Source: DASYTH01 sp035942955 | Lineage (GTDB): Bacteria; Actinomycetota; Actinomycetes; Mycobacteriales; Pseudonocardiaceae | Direction: 5' to 3' | Length of the DNA: 64,000 nt | Assembly: GCF_035942955.1 (NCBI RefSeq) | Contig: NZ_DASZCQ010000204.1 | Span: 32,867-96,866, forward strand | Shown: in pieces, positions 48,756-57,382 of the stretch | Layout of the letters: each line of letters begins with the position of its first letter | Position numbering within the stretch: position 1 is the stretch's first letter | Program-made: the position numbers and the translations under genes | The notes under the pieces: generated by a model | Told to the model about the DNA's origin: nothing | The model's database searches: none | What the model saw: only the letters and a program-made list of their open reading frames with translations

Positions 48756-50333
48756 GTGGACGACACCTGGAACGACCGGGCCGACGTCGTGGTGGTCGGC
48801 TTCGGTGGCGCCGGCGCGTGCGCCGCGATCGAGGCGGCCGGGAGCGGCGCCGACGTCCTCGTGCTCGACCGGTTCTCCGGCGGCGGCGCGACCGCGGTGT
48901 CCGGCGGGGTGGTCTACGCCGGCGGCGGCACGGCGATCCAGCGGGCGGCCGGCGTGGCGGACACGCCGGCGGCGATGTTCGACTACCTGCGGATGGAGGT
49001 CGGCGACGCGGTCTCGGCGCAGACCCTGCGCCGGTTCTGCGACGAGAGCGCCGGCATGATCGACTGGCTGGTGCGGCAGGGGGTTCCGTTCCACCCCAGC
49101 CTGTGCCCGTACAAGACCTCGTACCCGAACAACGAGTACTACCTGTACTACTCGGGCAGCGAGAACGCCTGGCCGTTCCGGGAATCCGCGGTGCCGGCGG
49201 CGCGCGGGCACCGGGCGCACGGGCCGGGAACCTCCGGACGGGTGCTGTTCGCCGGGCTGCGCGACGCGGCGCTGCGCGCGGGCGCGCGGGTGCTGACCCA
49301 GACGTCGGCGCGGCGGCTGGTCACCGACCAGGCCGGGCGGGTGGTCGGCGTGGAGTGCCGGTCGCTGGCCGGCGCGCCCGCGTCGATTCGCCGCCGGCAC
49401 GCGATGCTGTACCGCTACGCGACCAAGCCAGGGCTGTACGCGCCGGCGCTGGGGCGGCGGCTGGCGAAACGGATCGAGGCGCTCGAGCGCCGGTACGGGC
49501 GGCCGTACCGGGTGGCCGCCGACCGCGGCGTCGTGCTGGCCGCGGGTGGCTTCATCACCAACCGCGCGATGCTGCGCGAGCACGCCCCGGCGTTCCGCGG
49601 CGGCCTGCCGCTCGGCACGCTCGGCGATGACGGCACCGGGATCCGGCTCGGGACGGCGGTGGGCGGGGTCGCCGACCGGCTGGGCAACGTCTCGGCGTGG
49701 CGGTTCCTCAACCCGCCGAGTGCGCTGCTCCGCGGCATCCTGGTCAACCAGGCCGGACGGCGGTTCGTCGACGAGTCCAGCTACGGGGCGGCGCTGGGTG
49801 ACGCGATGATCCGCGAGCACGGCGGCCGGGCCTGGCTGCTGATCGACCGGCCGATCCTGCGCGCGGCGCGCCGCCAGCTGCGAACCGAAACCCTGTGGTT
49901 CCAACGAATGCAGGCGCGCTACCTGCTGGGGGTCGGCCGGGTGAGCGGCACGCTCGAGCAGGTGGCCCGGCGCGCGGGGATCGACGCCGGCGGGCTCCGG
50001 GCGACGGTCGCGGAGTACGGCCGGAACGGTCGCGACGCGTTCGGCAAGCATCCCGATCTGGTTTCACCGCTGGCCGAGGGGCCGTTCTCGCTGATCGACT
50101 GCTCGTCGCGGCCGCGGCTGGGCTACCCATGCCCGATGCTCACGCTCGGCGGCCTCGTCGTCGACGAGGACACCGGGCAGGTCCGCTCCGCGCTCGGTCC
50201 GCCGGTTCCCGGCCTGTACGCCGCCGGGCGCAACGCGGTCGGGATCTGCTCCAACTCCTACGTCAGCGGTCTGTCCATTGCGGACTGCGTGTTCTCCGGT
50301 CGGCGCGCCGGCCGGTCGGCCGCGGTCCGGTGA
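48756..50333 (+). CDS. KstD-like flavoprotein, probable 3-keto-5-alpha-steroid delta-4-dehydrogenase
   Basis: This 525-aa FAD enzyme begins at GTG 48756 after AGGAGG. It has VVVVGFGGAGACAAIEAAG for FAD, then ATAVSGGVVYAGGG where KstD has GSTARSGGGIW, and RGVVLAAGGFITN. Near the C terminus GICSNSYVSGLSIADC has a Tyr-x-Ser pair like the catalytic Tyr/Ser described for the rhodococcal delta-4-(5-alpha)-dehydrogenase, rather than the KstD end. It would oxidise 5-alpha-3-ketosteroids at C4-C5 so that the core pathway can use them. It is the first gene of a unit with hsaE-hsaG-hsaF. The exact specificity is inferred. Confidence 0.78.
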   Translation: MDDTWNDRADVVVVGFGGAGACAAIEAAGSGADVLVLDRFSGGGATAVSGGVVYAGGGTAIQRAAGVADTPAAMFDYLRMEVGDAVSAQTLRRFCDESAGMIDWLVRQGVPFHPSLCPYKTSYPNNEYYLYYSGSENAWPFRESAVPAARGHRAHGPGTSGRVLFAGLRDAALRAGARVLTQTSARRLVTDQAGRVVGVECRSLAGAPASIRRRHAMLYRYATKPGLYAPALGRRLAKRIEALERRYGRPYRVAADRGVVLAAGGFITNRAMLREHAPAFRGGLPLGTLGDDGTGIRLGTAVGGVADRLGNVSAWRFLNPPSALLRGILVNQAGRRFVDESSYGAALGDAMIREHGGRAWLLIDRPILRAARRQLRTETLWFQRMQARYLLGVGRVSGTLEQVARRAGIDAGGLRATVAEYGRNGRDAFGKHPDLVSPLAEGPFSLIDCSSRPRLGYPCPMLTLGGLVVDEDTGQVRSALGPPVPGLYAAGRNAVGICSNSYVSGLSIADCVFSGRRAGRSAAVR

Positions 50334-50391
50334 CCCGGCACCCCAAAAGCGACCCATGACAATGGCCAACATTCCCGAGATGGAGGACACG

Positions 50392-51180
50392 GTGCTCACG
50401 GGCGAGCAGCGGATCGAGCTGGCACGGCGGTTGCGGATCGCCGAGCGGGATCGCGCGCCGATCGATCCGCCGGTCCTGATGTACCCGGAGCTCGACGCGG
50501 TGGACGCCTACCAGATCCAGCTGCTGAACATCTACCGGCGTGCGGGTCCGGTCGTCGGGCATAAGGTCGGCCTGTCCTCCAAGGCCATGCAGCAGATGAT
50601 GGGCGTGGACGAGCCGGACTACGGGCACCTGCTCGCCGACATGCGGCTGTCGGAGTCCGTTCCGGTCGACCCGGGTCGGTACTGCTACCCGCGGGTCGAG
50701 GTGGAGGTCGCCTTCGTGCTGGGCGACGATTTGCCCGGCGACGGGTGCACCGAGCGGGACGTGCTGGACCGGACCGAGGCGCTGGCGCCGGCCATCGAGC
50801 TGATCGACAGCCGGATCGTGGGCTGGCGGATCAGCCTTGCCGACACGATCGCGGATAACGCCTCCTCGGCCGGCTTCGTGCTCGGCTCGGCCCGCATCCC
50901 ACCGTCCGATATGGATATTCGCGAAATCGATGCGCGGTTGTGGCGCAACGGGTCGGTGGTGGCCGAAGGGCGGTCGGACGCGGTGCTGGGAGATCCGGCG
51001 ATCGCCGTCGCCTGGCTGGCGCGCAAGGTCGCCGGGTTCGGGATTCGGCTGCGGGCGGGGCACATCGTGCTGCCCGGCTCCTGTACCCGGGCGATCGATG
51101 CCCGGCCGGGCGACGCGTTCCGCGCGGTGTTCACCGGTCTGGGGGAGGTTTCGCTGACGTTCGAAGGGAGTGCGCCGTGA
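50392..51180 (+). CDS. hsaE: 2-hydroxyhexa-2,4-dienoate hydratase HsaE
   Basis: This 262-aa metal-dependent hydratase adds water to the dienoate released from rings A/B by HsaD, giving 4-hydroxy-2-oxohexanoate. GTG 50392 is chosen over the in-frame ATG 50356 because GGAGG precedes it and the protein then begins LTGEQRIELARRLRIAERD like family members. Motifs include VVGHKVGLSSKAMQQ, PRVEVEVAFVLGDDL (metal-binding acids), APAIELIDSRI and GFVLGSARI. It overlaps the hsaG start (GTGA), and the order hsaE-hsaG-hsaF is the standard one. Confidence 0.92.
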   Translation: MLTGEQRIELARRLRIAERDRAPIDPPVLMYPELDAVDAYQIQLLNIYRRAGPVVGHKVGLSSKAMQQMMGVDEPDYGHLLADMRLSESVPVDPGRYCYPRVEVEVAFVLGDDLPGDGCTERDVLDRTEALAPAIELIDSRIVGWRISLADTIADNASSAGFVLGSARIPPSDMDIREIDARLWRNGSVVAEGRSDAVLGDPAIAVAWLARKVAGFGIRLRAGHIVLPGSCTRAIDARPGDAFRAVFTGLGEVSLTFEGSAP

Positions 51181-52064
51181 CCGTGTCGGCGGCGATCGTG
51201 GGGTCCGGGAACATCGGGACCGACCTGTTGTACAAGTTGCTGCGCTCCACGGTGATCGAGCCGCGCTGGATGGTGGGCATCGATCCGGCCAGCGACGGGC
51301 TCCGGCGGGCCGCCGCGCTGGGCCTGGAGACCACAGTGGACGGCGTGGACTGGCTGCTGGCCCGGGATCCGTTGCCGGATCTGGTGTTCGAGGCGACGTC
51401 GGCGTCCGTGCACCGGGCGAACGCGCCGCGGTACGCCGAGGCGGGAATCCGGGCGATCGACCTGACGCCGGCCGCGGTCGGGCCGTACGTCGTCCCCCCG
51501 GTGAACCTCGGCGCGCACGGGGACGCGGTGAACGTCAACCTGATCACCTGCGGCGGGCAGGCGACGATTCCGATCGTGCACGCGGTGTCGCGGGTGGCGC
51601 CGGTGAGCTACGCCGAGATCGTCGCCACGGTGTCCTCGGCCTCCGCCGGGCCGGGGACCAGGGCGAACATCGACGAGTTCACCCGAACGACCAGCCGGGG
51701 GATCGAGGTGGTCGGCGGCGCCGCGCGGGGCAAGGCGATCATCGTGCTGAACCCGGCGACCCCGCCCATGATCATGCGGGACACGGTGTTCTGTGCCGTC
51801 CCCGCCCCCGCCGACCTGGAGGAGGTGGGGAAGTCCGTGCTTCGGATGGTCGACGACGTGGCGGCGTACGTGCCTGGATACCGGCTGCTGTCCGAGCCGC
51901 AGTTCGACCCGGCCGGTCCGGACACCGTCCGCGTCGCGGTGTTCCTCGAGGTGGCGGGCGCCGGCGACTTCCTTCCGCCCTACGCCGGCAACCTGGACAT
52001 CATGACCGCGGCCGCCGCCCGGGTCGGTGAGGAGGTTTCCGTTGCTGCCCAACACGTTCTCTGA
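51177..52064 (+). CDS. hsaG: Propanal/acetaldehyde dehydrogenase (acylating) HsaG
   Basis: This 295-aa NAD-dependent aldehyde dehydrogenase converts propanal, the product of HsaF, to propionyl-CoA. The Rossmann motif AAIVGSGNIGTDLLYKLL is at the N terminus, and the nucleophilic Cys is in NLITCGGQATIPIV. Start GTG 51177 overlaps the hsaE stop. The family works as a channelled complex with its aldolase, consistent with the overlap of the 3' end of this gene with the start of hsaF. Confidence 0.93.
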   Translation: MTVSAAIVGSGNIGTDLLYKLLRSTVIEPRWMVGIDPASDGLRRAAALGLETTVDGVDWLLARDPLPDLVFEATSASVHRANAPRYAEAGIRAIDLTPAAVGPYVVPPVNLGAHGDAVNVNLITCGGQATIPIVHAVSRVAPVSYAEIVATVSSASAGPGTRANIDEFTRTTSRGIEVVGGAARGKAIIVLNPATPPMIMRDTVFCAVPAPADLEEVGKSVLRMVDDVAAYVPGYRLLSEPQFDPAGPDTVRVAVFLEVAGAGDFLPPYAGNLDIMTAAAARVGEEVSVAAQHVL

Positions 52065-53091
52065 CACGCTCGACGTTCGCGTCACCGACACCTCGCTGCG
52101 CGACGGCTCGCATCACAAGCGGCACCAGTTCACCGCCGACGAGGCCCGGTCCATCGTGGCCGCGCTCGATGCGGCCGGCGTGCCGGTCATCGAGGTGACG
52201 CACGGCGACGGGCTTGGCGGCTCCTCGTTCACCTACGGGTTCAGCCGCACCCCCGAGCAGGAGCTGATCTCGATCGCGGTGGCGACGGCGCGGCGGGCGA
52301 GGATCGCGTTCCTGATGCTGCCCGGCGTGGGCGTGAAGGACGATATCCTGGTCGCGGCCGACAATGGGGCGTCGATCTGCCGGATCGCCACGCACTGCAC
52401 CGAGGCCGACATCTCCGTGCAGCACTTCGGCCTTGCCCGCGACCGCGGCCTGGAGACCGTCGGCTTCCTGATGATGGCCCACTCCGTCGCCCCGGAGGTG
52501 CTGGCGCGCCAGGCCCGGATCATGGCCGACGCCGGCTGCCAGTGCGTCTACGTGGTCGACTCCGCCGGCGCGCTGGTGCTCGAGCAGGTCGCCGACCGGG
52601 TCTCCGCCCTGGTCGCCGAGCTGGGTCCGGACGCCACCGTCGGCTTCCACGGCCACGAGAACCTCGGCCTCGGCGTGGCCAACTCGATCGCCGCCGCTCG
52701 GGCCGGAGCCGTGCAGATCGACGGCAGCACCCGTCGCTTCGGCGCCGGCGCCGGCAACACCCCCGTCGAGGCCTTCGTCGGCGTCTGCGACAAGCTCGGC
52801 ATCCGCACCGGCATCGACTTCTTCGCCATCGTCGACGCCGCCGAGGACGTCGTCCGCCCCACCATGCCCACCGAATGCCTGCTCGACCGAATGGCCTTGA
52901 TCATGGGCTACACCGGCGTCTACTCCAGCTTCCTCCGCCACGCCTACACCCAGGCGGAGCGCTACGGCGTGTCCGGAGCCCAGATCCTCGCCCGTGCCGG
53001 AGAGCGGAAATTGGTTGGCGGCCAAGAGGATCAGCTCATCGACATCGCCCTAGAAATTCAACGGGAAGCCTCCAGCAGCTCGGTGATGTGA
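52042..53091 (+). CDS. hsaF: 4-hydroxy-2-oxohexanoate aldolase HsaF
   Basis: This Mn2+-dependent class II aldolase splits 4-hydroxy-2-oxohexanoate into pyruvate and propanal. Motifs are VTDTSLRDGSHHKRHQFTAD (metal and substrate), ATHCTEADISVQHFG and VGFHGHENLGLGVANSI. AGGAGG at 52031-52036 directs starting at TTG 52042; GTG 52027 in the same frame is the alternative. It overlaps the end of hsaG by 23 bases, fitting a channelled HsaF-HsaG complex. About 350 aa as in the family. Its 3' end overlaps the convergent small ORF at 53058-53285. Confidence 0.92.
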   Translation: MLPNTFSDTLDVRVTDTSLRDGSHHKRHQFTADEARSIVAALDAAGVPVIEVTHGDGLGGSSFTYGFSRTPEQELISIAVATARRARIAFLMLPGVGVKDDILVAADNGASICRIATHCTEADISVQHFGLARDRGLETVGFLMMAHSVAPEVLARQARIMADAGCQCVYVVDSAGALVLEQVADRVSALVAELGPDATVGFHGHENLGLGVANSIAAARAGAVQIDGSTRRFGAGAGNTPVEAFVGVCDKLGIRTGIDFFAIVDAAEDVVRPTMPTECLLDRMALIMGYTGVYSSFLRHAYTQAERYGVSGAQILARAGERKLVGGQEDQLIDIALEIQREASSSSVM

Positions 53092-53285
53092 ACCAGATCC
53101 GCGTTGATCTTCGCGAAGCCCTCGCGAATCTCGACTCGATAGTCGGAAACCTTGCGGTCGGCCTCCGTGGCGACAGTCTTGGCGGTCCACGAATCGCGGA
53201 TCTTGTGGCGCATGAGGTTTTCCTACTCGACGACGCGACTGCGAAGGTCGTCAAGCTCGCTTCGGATCGCGTCTGGTTCCGTCAT
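53058..53285 (-). pseudogene. Small coiled-coil protein gene interrupted by an in-frame stop
   Basis: From ATG 53285 the frame encodes MTEPDAIRSELDDLRSRVVE, then a single TAG at 53223-53225, and continues in the same frame from ATG 53213 (MRHKIRDSWTAK...) to TGA at 53058. The tail EGFAKINADLVHITELLEASR, split as EGFAKINADL and VHITELLEASR, resembles the end of the neighbouring coiled-coil protein (DGFTKINLSHAEI). The simplest reading is a paralogue killed by a point mutation, or a re-initiating 51-aa protein (53058-53213). Function unknown. Confidence 0.6.
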
Positions 53286-53391
53286 TTCATTCCTTCCTGA
53301 TCGTAGGCGTGCACTTGCTACAGCCCGAGTTTGGCCGCAACGGGCTGGAGGGGTGCGCTGTGTGTCGAGGGAGAGATGCGACCTGGCGGAA

Positions 53392-53736
53392 TCAGGTCTC
53401 GTCGTCAGGCCGGCCGATTGCGACGTTCAGACGCGCGATGATCTCGGCATGGCTAAGATTGATCTTGGTGAAGCCATCGTCGACCTTCGCCTCAAGCCTG
53501 TCGAAGCGCTCGTCGACCTTGGCGAATCGTTCGTCGACCTTCGCGAAGCGCTCGTCGATTGAGCGCCGGAAGCGGTCGAGACTTTCGGACATTCCGTTCA
53601 GCACATCGGTGTGGCGCATCAGCACACCGCGCCAGCCGGACACCTCCTGATCCGTGCCCTCGGCGAGGTTCTGGACATCGTCCATTCGCTCCTCCAGCCG
53701 GGTGATGCGCGCCCTGAGTTCGATCAGCTCGGTCAT
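53392..53736 (-). CDS. Small coiled-coil protein of unknown function
   Basis: This 114-aa, highly charged protein is almost entirely coiled coil (MTELIELRARITRLEERMDD) with a heptad-type direct repeat ERFAKVDERFAKVDERFDRLEAKVDDGF in the middle, written ERFAKVD x2 then ERFDRLE. No membrane span or signal peptide. Such small repeat proteins occur in many bacteria as scaffolds or antitoxin-like partners, but nothing specific is recognised. It lies between hsaF and hsaA on the opposite strand, next to its broken paralogue. Confidence 0.75.
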   Translation of the reverse strand: MTELIELRARITRLEERMDDVQNLAEGTDQEVSGWRGVLMRHTDVLNGMSESLDRFRRSIDERFAKVDERFAKVDERFDRLEAKVDDGFTKINLSHAEIIARLNVAIGRPDDET

Positions 53737-53866
53737 GGTTCCCCTCTCTGCCGCCTAGGGTAGGCGGCTCGTTGGGGCAAGCGTGAGGGGGTGAGCGGCG
53801 GAATCACCAAATCGGTTGTCCACAGGTTGTGCACAGGGTCGCTACCTGCTGGGGATCGACAGAAAC

Positions 53867-53880
53867 GAGAACGTGTTCTA
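53867..53880. promoter_or_regulatory. KstR operator before the hsaACDB operon (one mismatch)
   Basis: GAGAACGTGTTCTA matches TnnAACnnGTTnnA except for G instead of T at the first position. It lies 10 bases before the ATG of hsaA. Confidence 0.85.
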
Positions 53881-53890
53881 GTCTGGGGGC

Positions 53891-55054
53891 ATGAGCGAGC
53901 AGGTCGTCGAGGCTGTGCGCGAGTTGCTGCCGGTGTTCCGGGAGCGGGCTCAGGAGACGGAGGATGCGCGGCGCATCTCGGAGGAGTCGATCAAGGCGCT
54001 GCAGCAGACCGGGTTCTTCAAGCTGTTGCAACCGAGCCGGTACGGCGGGCTGGAGTCGCATCCGGTCGACTTCTACCGGGCGGTGCGGCTGATCTCCAGT
54101 GCGTGCGGGTCGACCGGGTGGGTGGCGTCGGTGCTGGGGTGTCACCCGTGGCAACTCGGGCTGTTCGACGATCGGGCGCAGCGCGAGGTGTGGGGCGAGG
54201 ACGACGACACCAGGGTCTCGTCGTCGTATGCACCGATGGGACGGGCCAAGCCGGTCGACGGCGGGTTCCGGTTCGGCGGGCGGTGGAGCTTCTCGTCCGG
54301 GTGCGACCATGCGACGTGGGTATTCCTCGGCGGGCTGGTGCTCGGCGAGGACGGGACGCCGACGGACTTCCGGACGTTCCTGTTGCCGCGCAACGACTAT
54401 GAGATTGACGACGTGTGGGACACGATCGGGCTGCGGGGCACGGGGAGCAACGACATCATCGTCGACGACGTGTTCGTGCCGGACCACCGGACGTTGTCCT
54501 TCATGGACACCGGGAGATGCGTGTGTCCGGGGCAGGAGGTGAACACCGGGCCGCTGTACAAACTCCCGTTCGCCTCGGTGTTCTCCTGTTCGATCTCGGT
54601 GCCGGTGATCGGCATGGCGACCGGCGCCTACGAGGCCTACGTCAGCTACACGCGGGAGCGTGTCCGGGCGTCCACGGGCGGAAAGGCGAAGGAGGACTCC
54701 TTCAACCAGCTGCGGATCGCCGAGGCGGCCAGCAAGATCGACGCCGCGATCCTGCAGATCGAGCGGAACATCGACGAGGAGTACGAGCTGGCCAGCGCCG
54801 GCGAGAAGATTCCGTTCCCGCTCAGGATGCGGGTGCGGCGCGACCAGGTGAACGCGACGGGCGCGGCGATCTCCGCGGTGGACCGGCTGTTCGAGAGCGC
54901 GGGTGGCCGGGCGTTGAAGGTGGGCACGCCGATCCAGCGGTTCTGGCGCGACGCGCACGCCGGGCGGGTGCACGCGATCAACGACCCGGAGAAGGCGCTG
55001 GCCATGTTCGGCCAGGCCGAGCTCGGCCTGAGGGTTCAGGATGCCTGGATCTGA
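53891..55054 (+). CDS. hsaA: 3-HSA hydroxylase oxygenase component HsaA
   Basis: This 387-aa flavin-dependent monooxygenase of the acyl-CoA-dehydrogenase fold hydroxylates the phenolic ring of 3-HSA to the catechol 3,4-DHSA, using reduced flavin from HsaB. Family features: LQPSRYGGLESHPVDFYRAVRLIS in segments, CGSTGWVASVLGCHPWQLGLF, GRWSFSSGCDHATW, GLRGTGSNDIIVDDVFVPDH and the end DPEKALAMFGQAELG. It heads the hsaA-hsaD-hsaC-hsaB operon, with a 14-base overlap to hsaD. Confidence 0.95.
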   Translation: MSEQVVEAVRELLPVFRERAQETEDARRISEESIKALQQTGFFKLLQPSRYGGLESHPVDFYRAVRLISSACGSTGWVASVLGCHPWQLGLFDDRAQREVWGEDDDTRVSSSYAPMGRAKPVDGGFRFGGRWSFSSGCDHATWVFLGGLVLGEDGTPTDFRTFLLPRNDYEIDDVWDTIGLRGTGSNDIIVDDVFVPDHRTLSFMDTGRCVCPGQEVNTGPLYKLPFASVFSCSISVPVIGMATGAYEAYVSYTRERVRASTGGKAKEDSFNQLRIAEAASKIDAAILQIERNIDEEYELASAGEKIPFPLRMRVRRDQVNATGAAISAVDRLFESAGGRALKVGTPIQRFWRDAHAGRVHAINDPEKALAMFGQAELGLRVQDAWI

Positions 55055-55880
55055 CCACGCCGACGTCGGCGGATTCCGCTTGCACTACCACGAGGCCGGC
55101 GCCGGGCCGGCGGTGGTGATGCTGCACGGCGGCGGCCCCGGCGCCTCGGCGTGGAGCAACTTCGGCCGCAACCTGCCGGTGTTCGCCGAGAAGTTCCGTA
55201 CGCTGCTGGTGGATCAGCCGGGGTTCGGCGACTCCGACAAGCCCGAGATCACCGGCCAGTACTTCACGTTCAGCGCCGACGCCCTGCTCGGTCTGCTGGA
55301 CAAGCTTGGCATCGAACGCGCCCACCTGATCGGCAACTCGCTCGGCGGCGGCACCGCCGTGCGGTTCGCGCTCCGGCATCCGGATCGGTCGGGTCGGCTG
55401 GTGCTGATGGCGCCGGGCGGGCTGAGCCTGAACGTGTTCGCGCCCGATCCGACCGAGGGCATCAAGAAGCTCTACGCGTTCGCCGCGCCCCCGGGGCCGA
55501 GCAAGGAGAAGCTCGCGGAGTTTCTCCGTACCTTGGTGTTCGACCAGTCGCTGGTCACCGACGAGCTCGTCGACGAGCGCTTCCGGCACGCCAGCAACCC
55601 CGAGTCGTTGCGCGCCATGGCATCCATGGGTGCGAGCTTCACGAGGCCGGAGACCTTCGAGGAGGGCATGCTCTGGCGGGAGGCCTACCGGCTGCGGCAG
55701 CGGGTGCTGCTGATCTGGGGCCGGGAGGACCGGGTGAACCCGCTGGACGGCGCCCTCGCCGCGCTGAAACTCATACCCCGCGCGGAGCTGCACGTGTTCG
55801 GCCGATGTGGACACTGGGCACAGCTCGAGCGGTTCGACGAGTTCAACCGGCTCGCGGTGAGCTTCCTCGGAGGCCGATGA
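55041..55880 (+). CDS. hsaD: 4,9-DSHA hydrolase HsaD
   Basis: This 279-aa carbon-carbon bond hydrolase (alpha/beta hydrolase, MhpC/BphD type) cleaves the meta-cleavage product 4,9-DSHA to the C/D-ring acid and 2-hydroxyhexa-2,4-dienoate. It contains MLHGGGPGASAWSNF (oxyanion hole), LIGNSLGGGTAVRFAL (Ser), IWGREDRVNP (Asp) and GRCGHWAQLERFDEFN (His). Start ATG 55041 lies within the end of hsaA and its stop overlaps the hsaC start (ATGATG), so the four hsa genes are translationally coupled. Confidence 0.95.
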   Translation: MPGSDHADVGGFRLHYHEAGAGPAVVMLHGGGPGASAWSNFGRNLPVFAEKFRTLLVDQPGFGDSDKPEITGQYFTFSADALLGLLDKLGIERAHLIGNSLGGGTAVRFALRHPDRSGRLVLMAPGGLSLNVFAPDPTEGIKKLYAFAAPPGPSKEKLAEFLRTLVFDQSLVTDELVDERFRHASNPESLRAMASMGASFTRPETFEEGMLWREAYRLRQRVLLIWGREDRVNPLDGALAALKLIPRAELHVFGRCGHWAQLERFDEFNRLAVSFLGGR

Positions 55881-56782
55881 TGGGCATCAGATCCCTTGCC
55901 TACCTGCGGATCGAGGCCACGGACGTCGGGAAGTGGCGGGAGTTCGGGCTCAAGGTGCTCGGCATGGTCGAGGGCAGGGGCGCCGACCCGGACGCGCTGT
56001 ATCTGAGGATGGACGACTTCCCGGCCCGGCTGGTGATCCTGCCTGGCGAACGGGACCGGCTGGCCGCGGCCGGATGGGAGGTCGCCAACATGGGCGAGCT
56101 CGGTGAGATGTGCGGGCGGCTGGAGGCGGCCGGCGTGCCGTACAAGGAGGGCAGCTCGGCCGAGGCGGCCGATCGCCGGGTGACCGACCTGATCAAGGTC
56201 GAGGATCCGTCCGGCAACACGCTGGAGATCTTCCACGGCGCGGCGCTCGAGCACCGGCGCGTGGTCAGCCCGTACGGCCACCGGTTCGTCACCGAGGAGC
56301 AGGGCCTCGGCCACGTCGTACTGTCCACTCACGACGATGAGGCGGCCCTGCGCTTCTACCGGGACGTGCTCGGCTTCCGGCTGCGCGACTCGATGCGGCT
56401 GCCGCCCCAGCTCGTCGGGCGCCCGGCCGACGGCCCGCCCGCGTGGCTGCGGTTCTTCGGCTGCAACCCGCGCCACCACAGCCTGGCGTTCCTGCCGATG
56501 CCGACGCCGAGCGGGATCGTGCACCTCATGGTGGAGGTGGAGAACGCGGACGACGTCGGGCTGTGCCTCGATCGCGCCCTGCGCCGCAAGGTGCCGATGT
56601 CGGCCACGCTCGGCCGGCACGTCAACGACCTGATGATGTCGTTCTACATGAAGACCCCCGGCGGGTTCGACGTGGAGTTCGGCTGCGAGGGTCGCACGGT
56701 CGACGACGACCGGTGGATCGCCAGGGAGAGCACCGCGGTCAGCCTGTGGGGACACGACTTCAGCGTCGGCGCCCGGCAGTGA
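55877..56782 (+). CDS. hsaC: Iron-dependent extradiol dioxygenase HsaC
   Basis: This 301-aa type I extradiol (vicinal oxygen chelate) dioxygenase opens the catechol ring of 3,4-DHSA in meta position. Two VOC modules are visible; the C-terminal one holds the Fe(II) ligands, His in GLGHVVLSTHD, His in CNPRHHSLAFLP and Glu in GFDVEFGCEG. The N-terminal module begins IRSLAYLRIEATDVGKW. ATG 55877 overlaps the hsaD stop; ATG 55880 is an alternative. Length and motifs match mycobacterial HsaC and BphC. Confidence 0.95.
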   Translation: MMGIRSLAYLRIEATDVGKWREFGLKVLGMVEGRGADPDALYLRMDDFPARLVILPGERDRLAAAGWEVANMGELGEMCGRLEAAGVPYKEGSSAEAADRRVTDLIKVEDPSGNTLEIFHGAALEHRRVVSPYGHRFVTEEQGLGHVVLSTHDDEAALRFYRDVLGFRLRDSMRLPPQLVGRPADGPPAWLRFFGCNPRHHSLAFLPMPTPSGIVHLMVEVENADDVGLCLDRALRRKVPMSATLGRHVNDLMMSFYMKTPGGFDVEFGCEGRTVDDDRWIARESTAVSLWGHDFSVGARQ

Positions 56783-57327
56783 TCACCCAGGCGATCGACC
56801 AGACCCGGTTCCGGGTGGAACTCGGCCACTTCTGCACGGGCGTGACGGTCGTGACCGCGTGCGACGGCGACGTCCCCGTGGGGTTCGCCTGCCAGTCGTT
56901 CGCCGCGCTGTCACTTGACCCGCCGCTGGTGTTGTTCTGCCCCGCCAAGCGATCCCGCACCTGGCCGATCATCGAGCGGGCCGGCTGCTTCGCCGTCAAC
57001 GTGCTCACCTACGACCAGCGCTGGATCAGCACCGTGTTCGGGCGGTCCGGAGTGGACAAGTTCGCGGCCGTGGCCTGGACGCCCGCACCGTCCGGCGCCC
57101 CGGTGCTCGACGGCGTGCTCACCTGGATCGACTGTGCGGTCGAGACCGTGCACGACGCCGGGGACCACCACGTGGTGGTGGGTCGGGTCACCGCGCTCGG
57201 TGAGCACCGCGACGAGCGGCCGCTGCTGTTCTACCGCGGCGCCTACACCGCGACCGAGCCGGCCGAGCCGACGCCAGGAATCCTGGACAACCTCATCACC
57301 TGGTCGCGCTCCGACGACTGGATCTGA
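56779..57327 (+). CDS. hsaB: Flavin reductase HsaB
   Basis: This 182-aa flavin:NADH reductase supplies FMNH2/FADH2 to HsaA. It has the flavin-reductase-like split-barrel sequence FRVELGHFCTGVTVVTACD in segments, GFACQSFAALSLDPPLVLFCP and the histidine-rich DHHVVVGRVTAL. GTG 56779 overlaps the hsaC stop (GTGA). It closes the classical hsaACDB order. Confidence 0.94.
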   Translation: MITQAIDQTRFRVELGHFCTGVTVVTACDGDVPVGFACQSFAALSLDPPLVLFCPAKRSRTWPIIERAGCFAVNVLTYDQRWISTVFGRSGVDKFAAVAWTPAPSGAPVLDGVLTWIDCAVETVHDAGDHHVVVGRVTALGEHRDERPLLFYRGAYTATEPAEPTPGILDNLITWSRSDDWI

Positions 57328-57382
57328 CGCCCGTCGCTAGGCTGGGTTCGCCGTCCCGACACCATGAAGGAGCGCGAACCCC

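Noticed and set aside
53816..53835. Two DnaA-box-like words (TTGTCCACA and TTGTGCACA) upstream of hsaA
   Set aside because: Only two sites, no dnaA/dnaN genes or AT-rich unwinding element nearby, and similar TCCACA words are frequent in this window.
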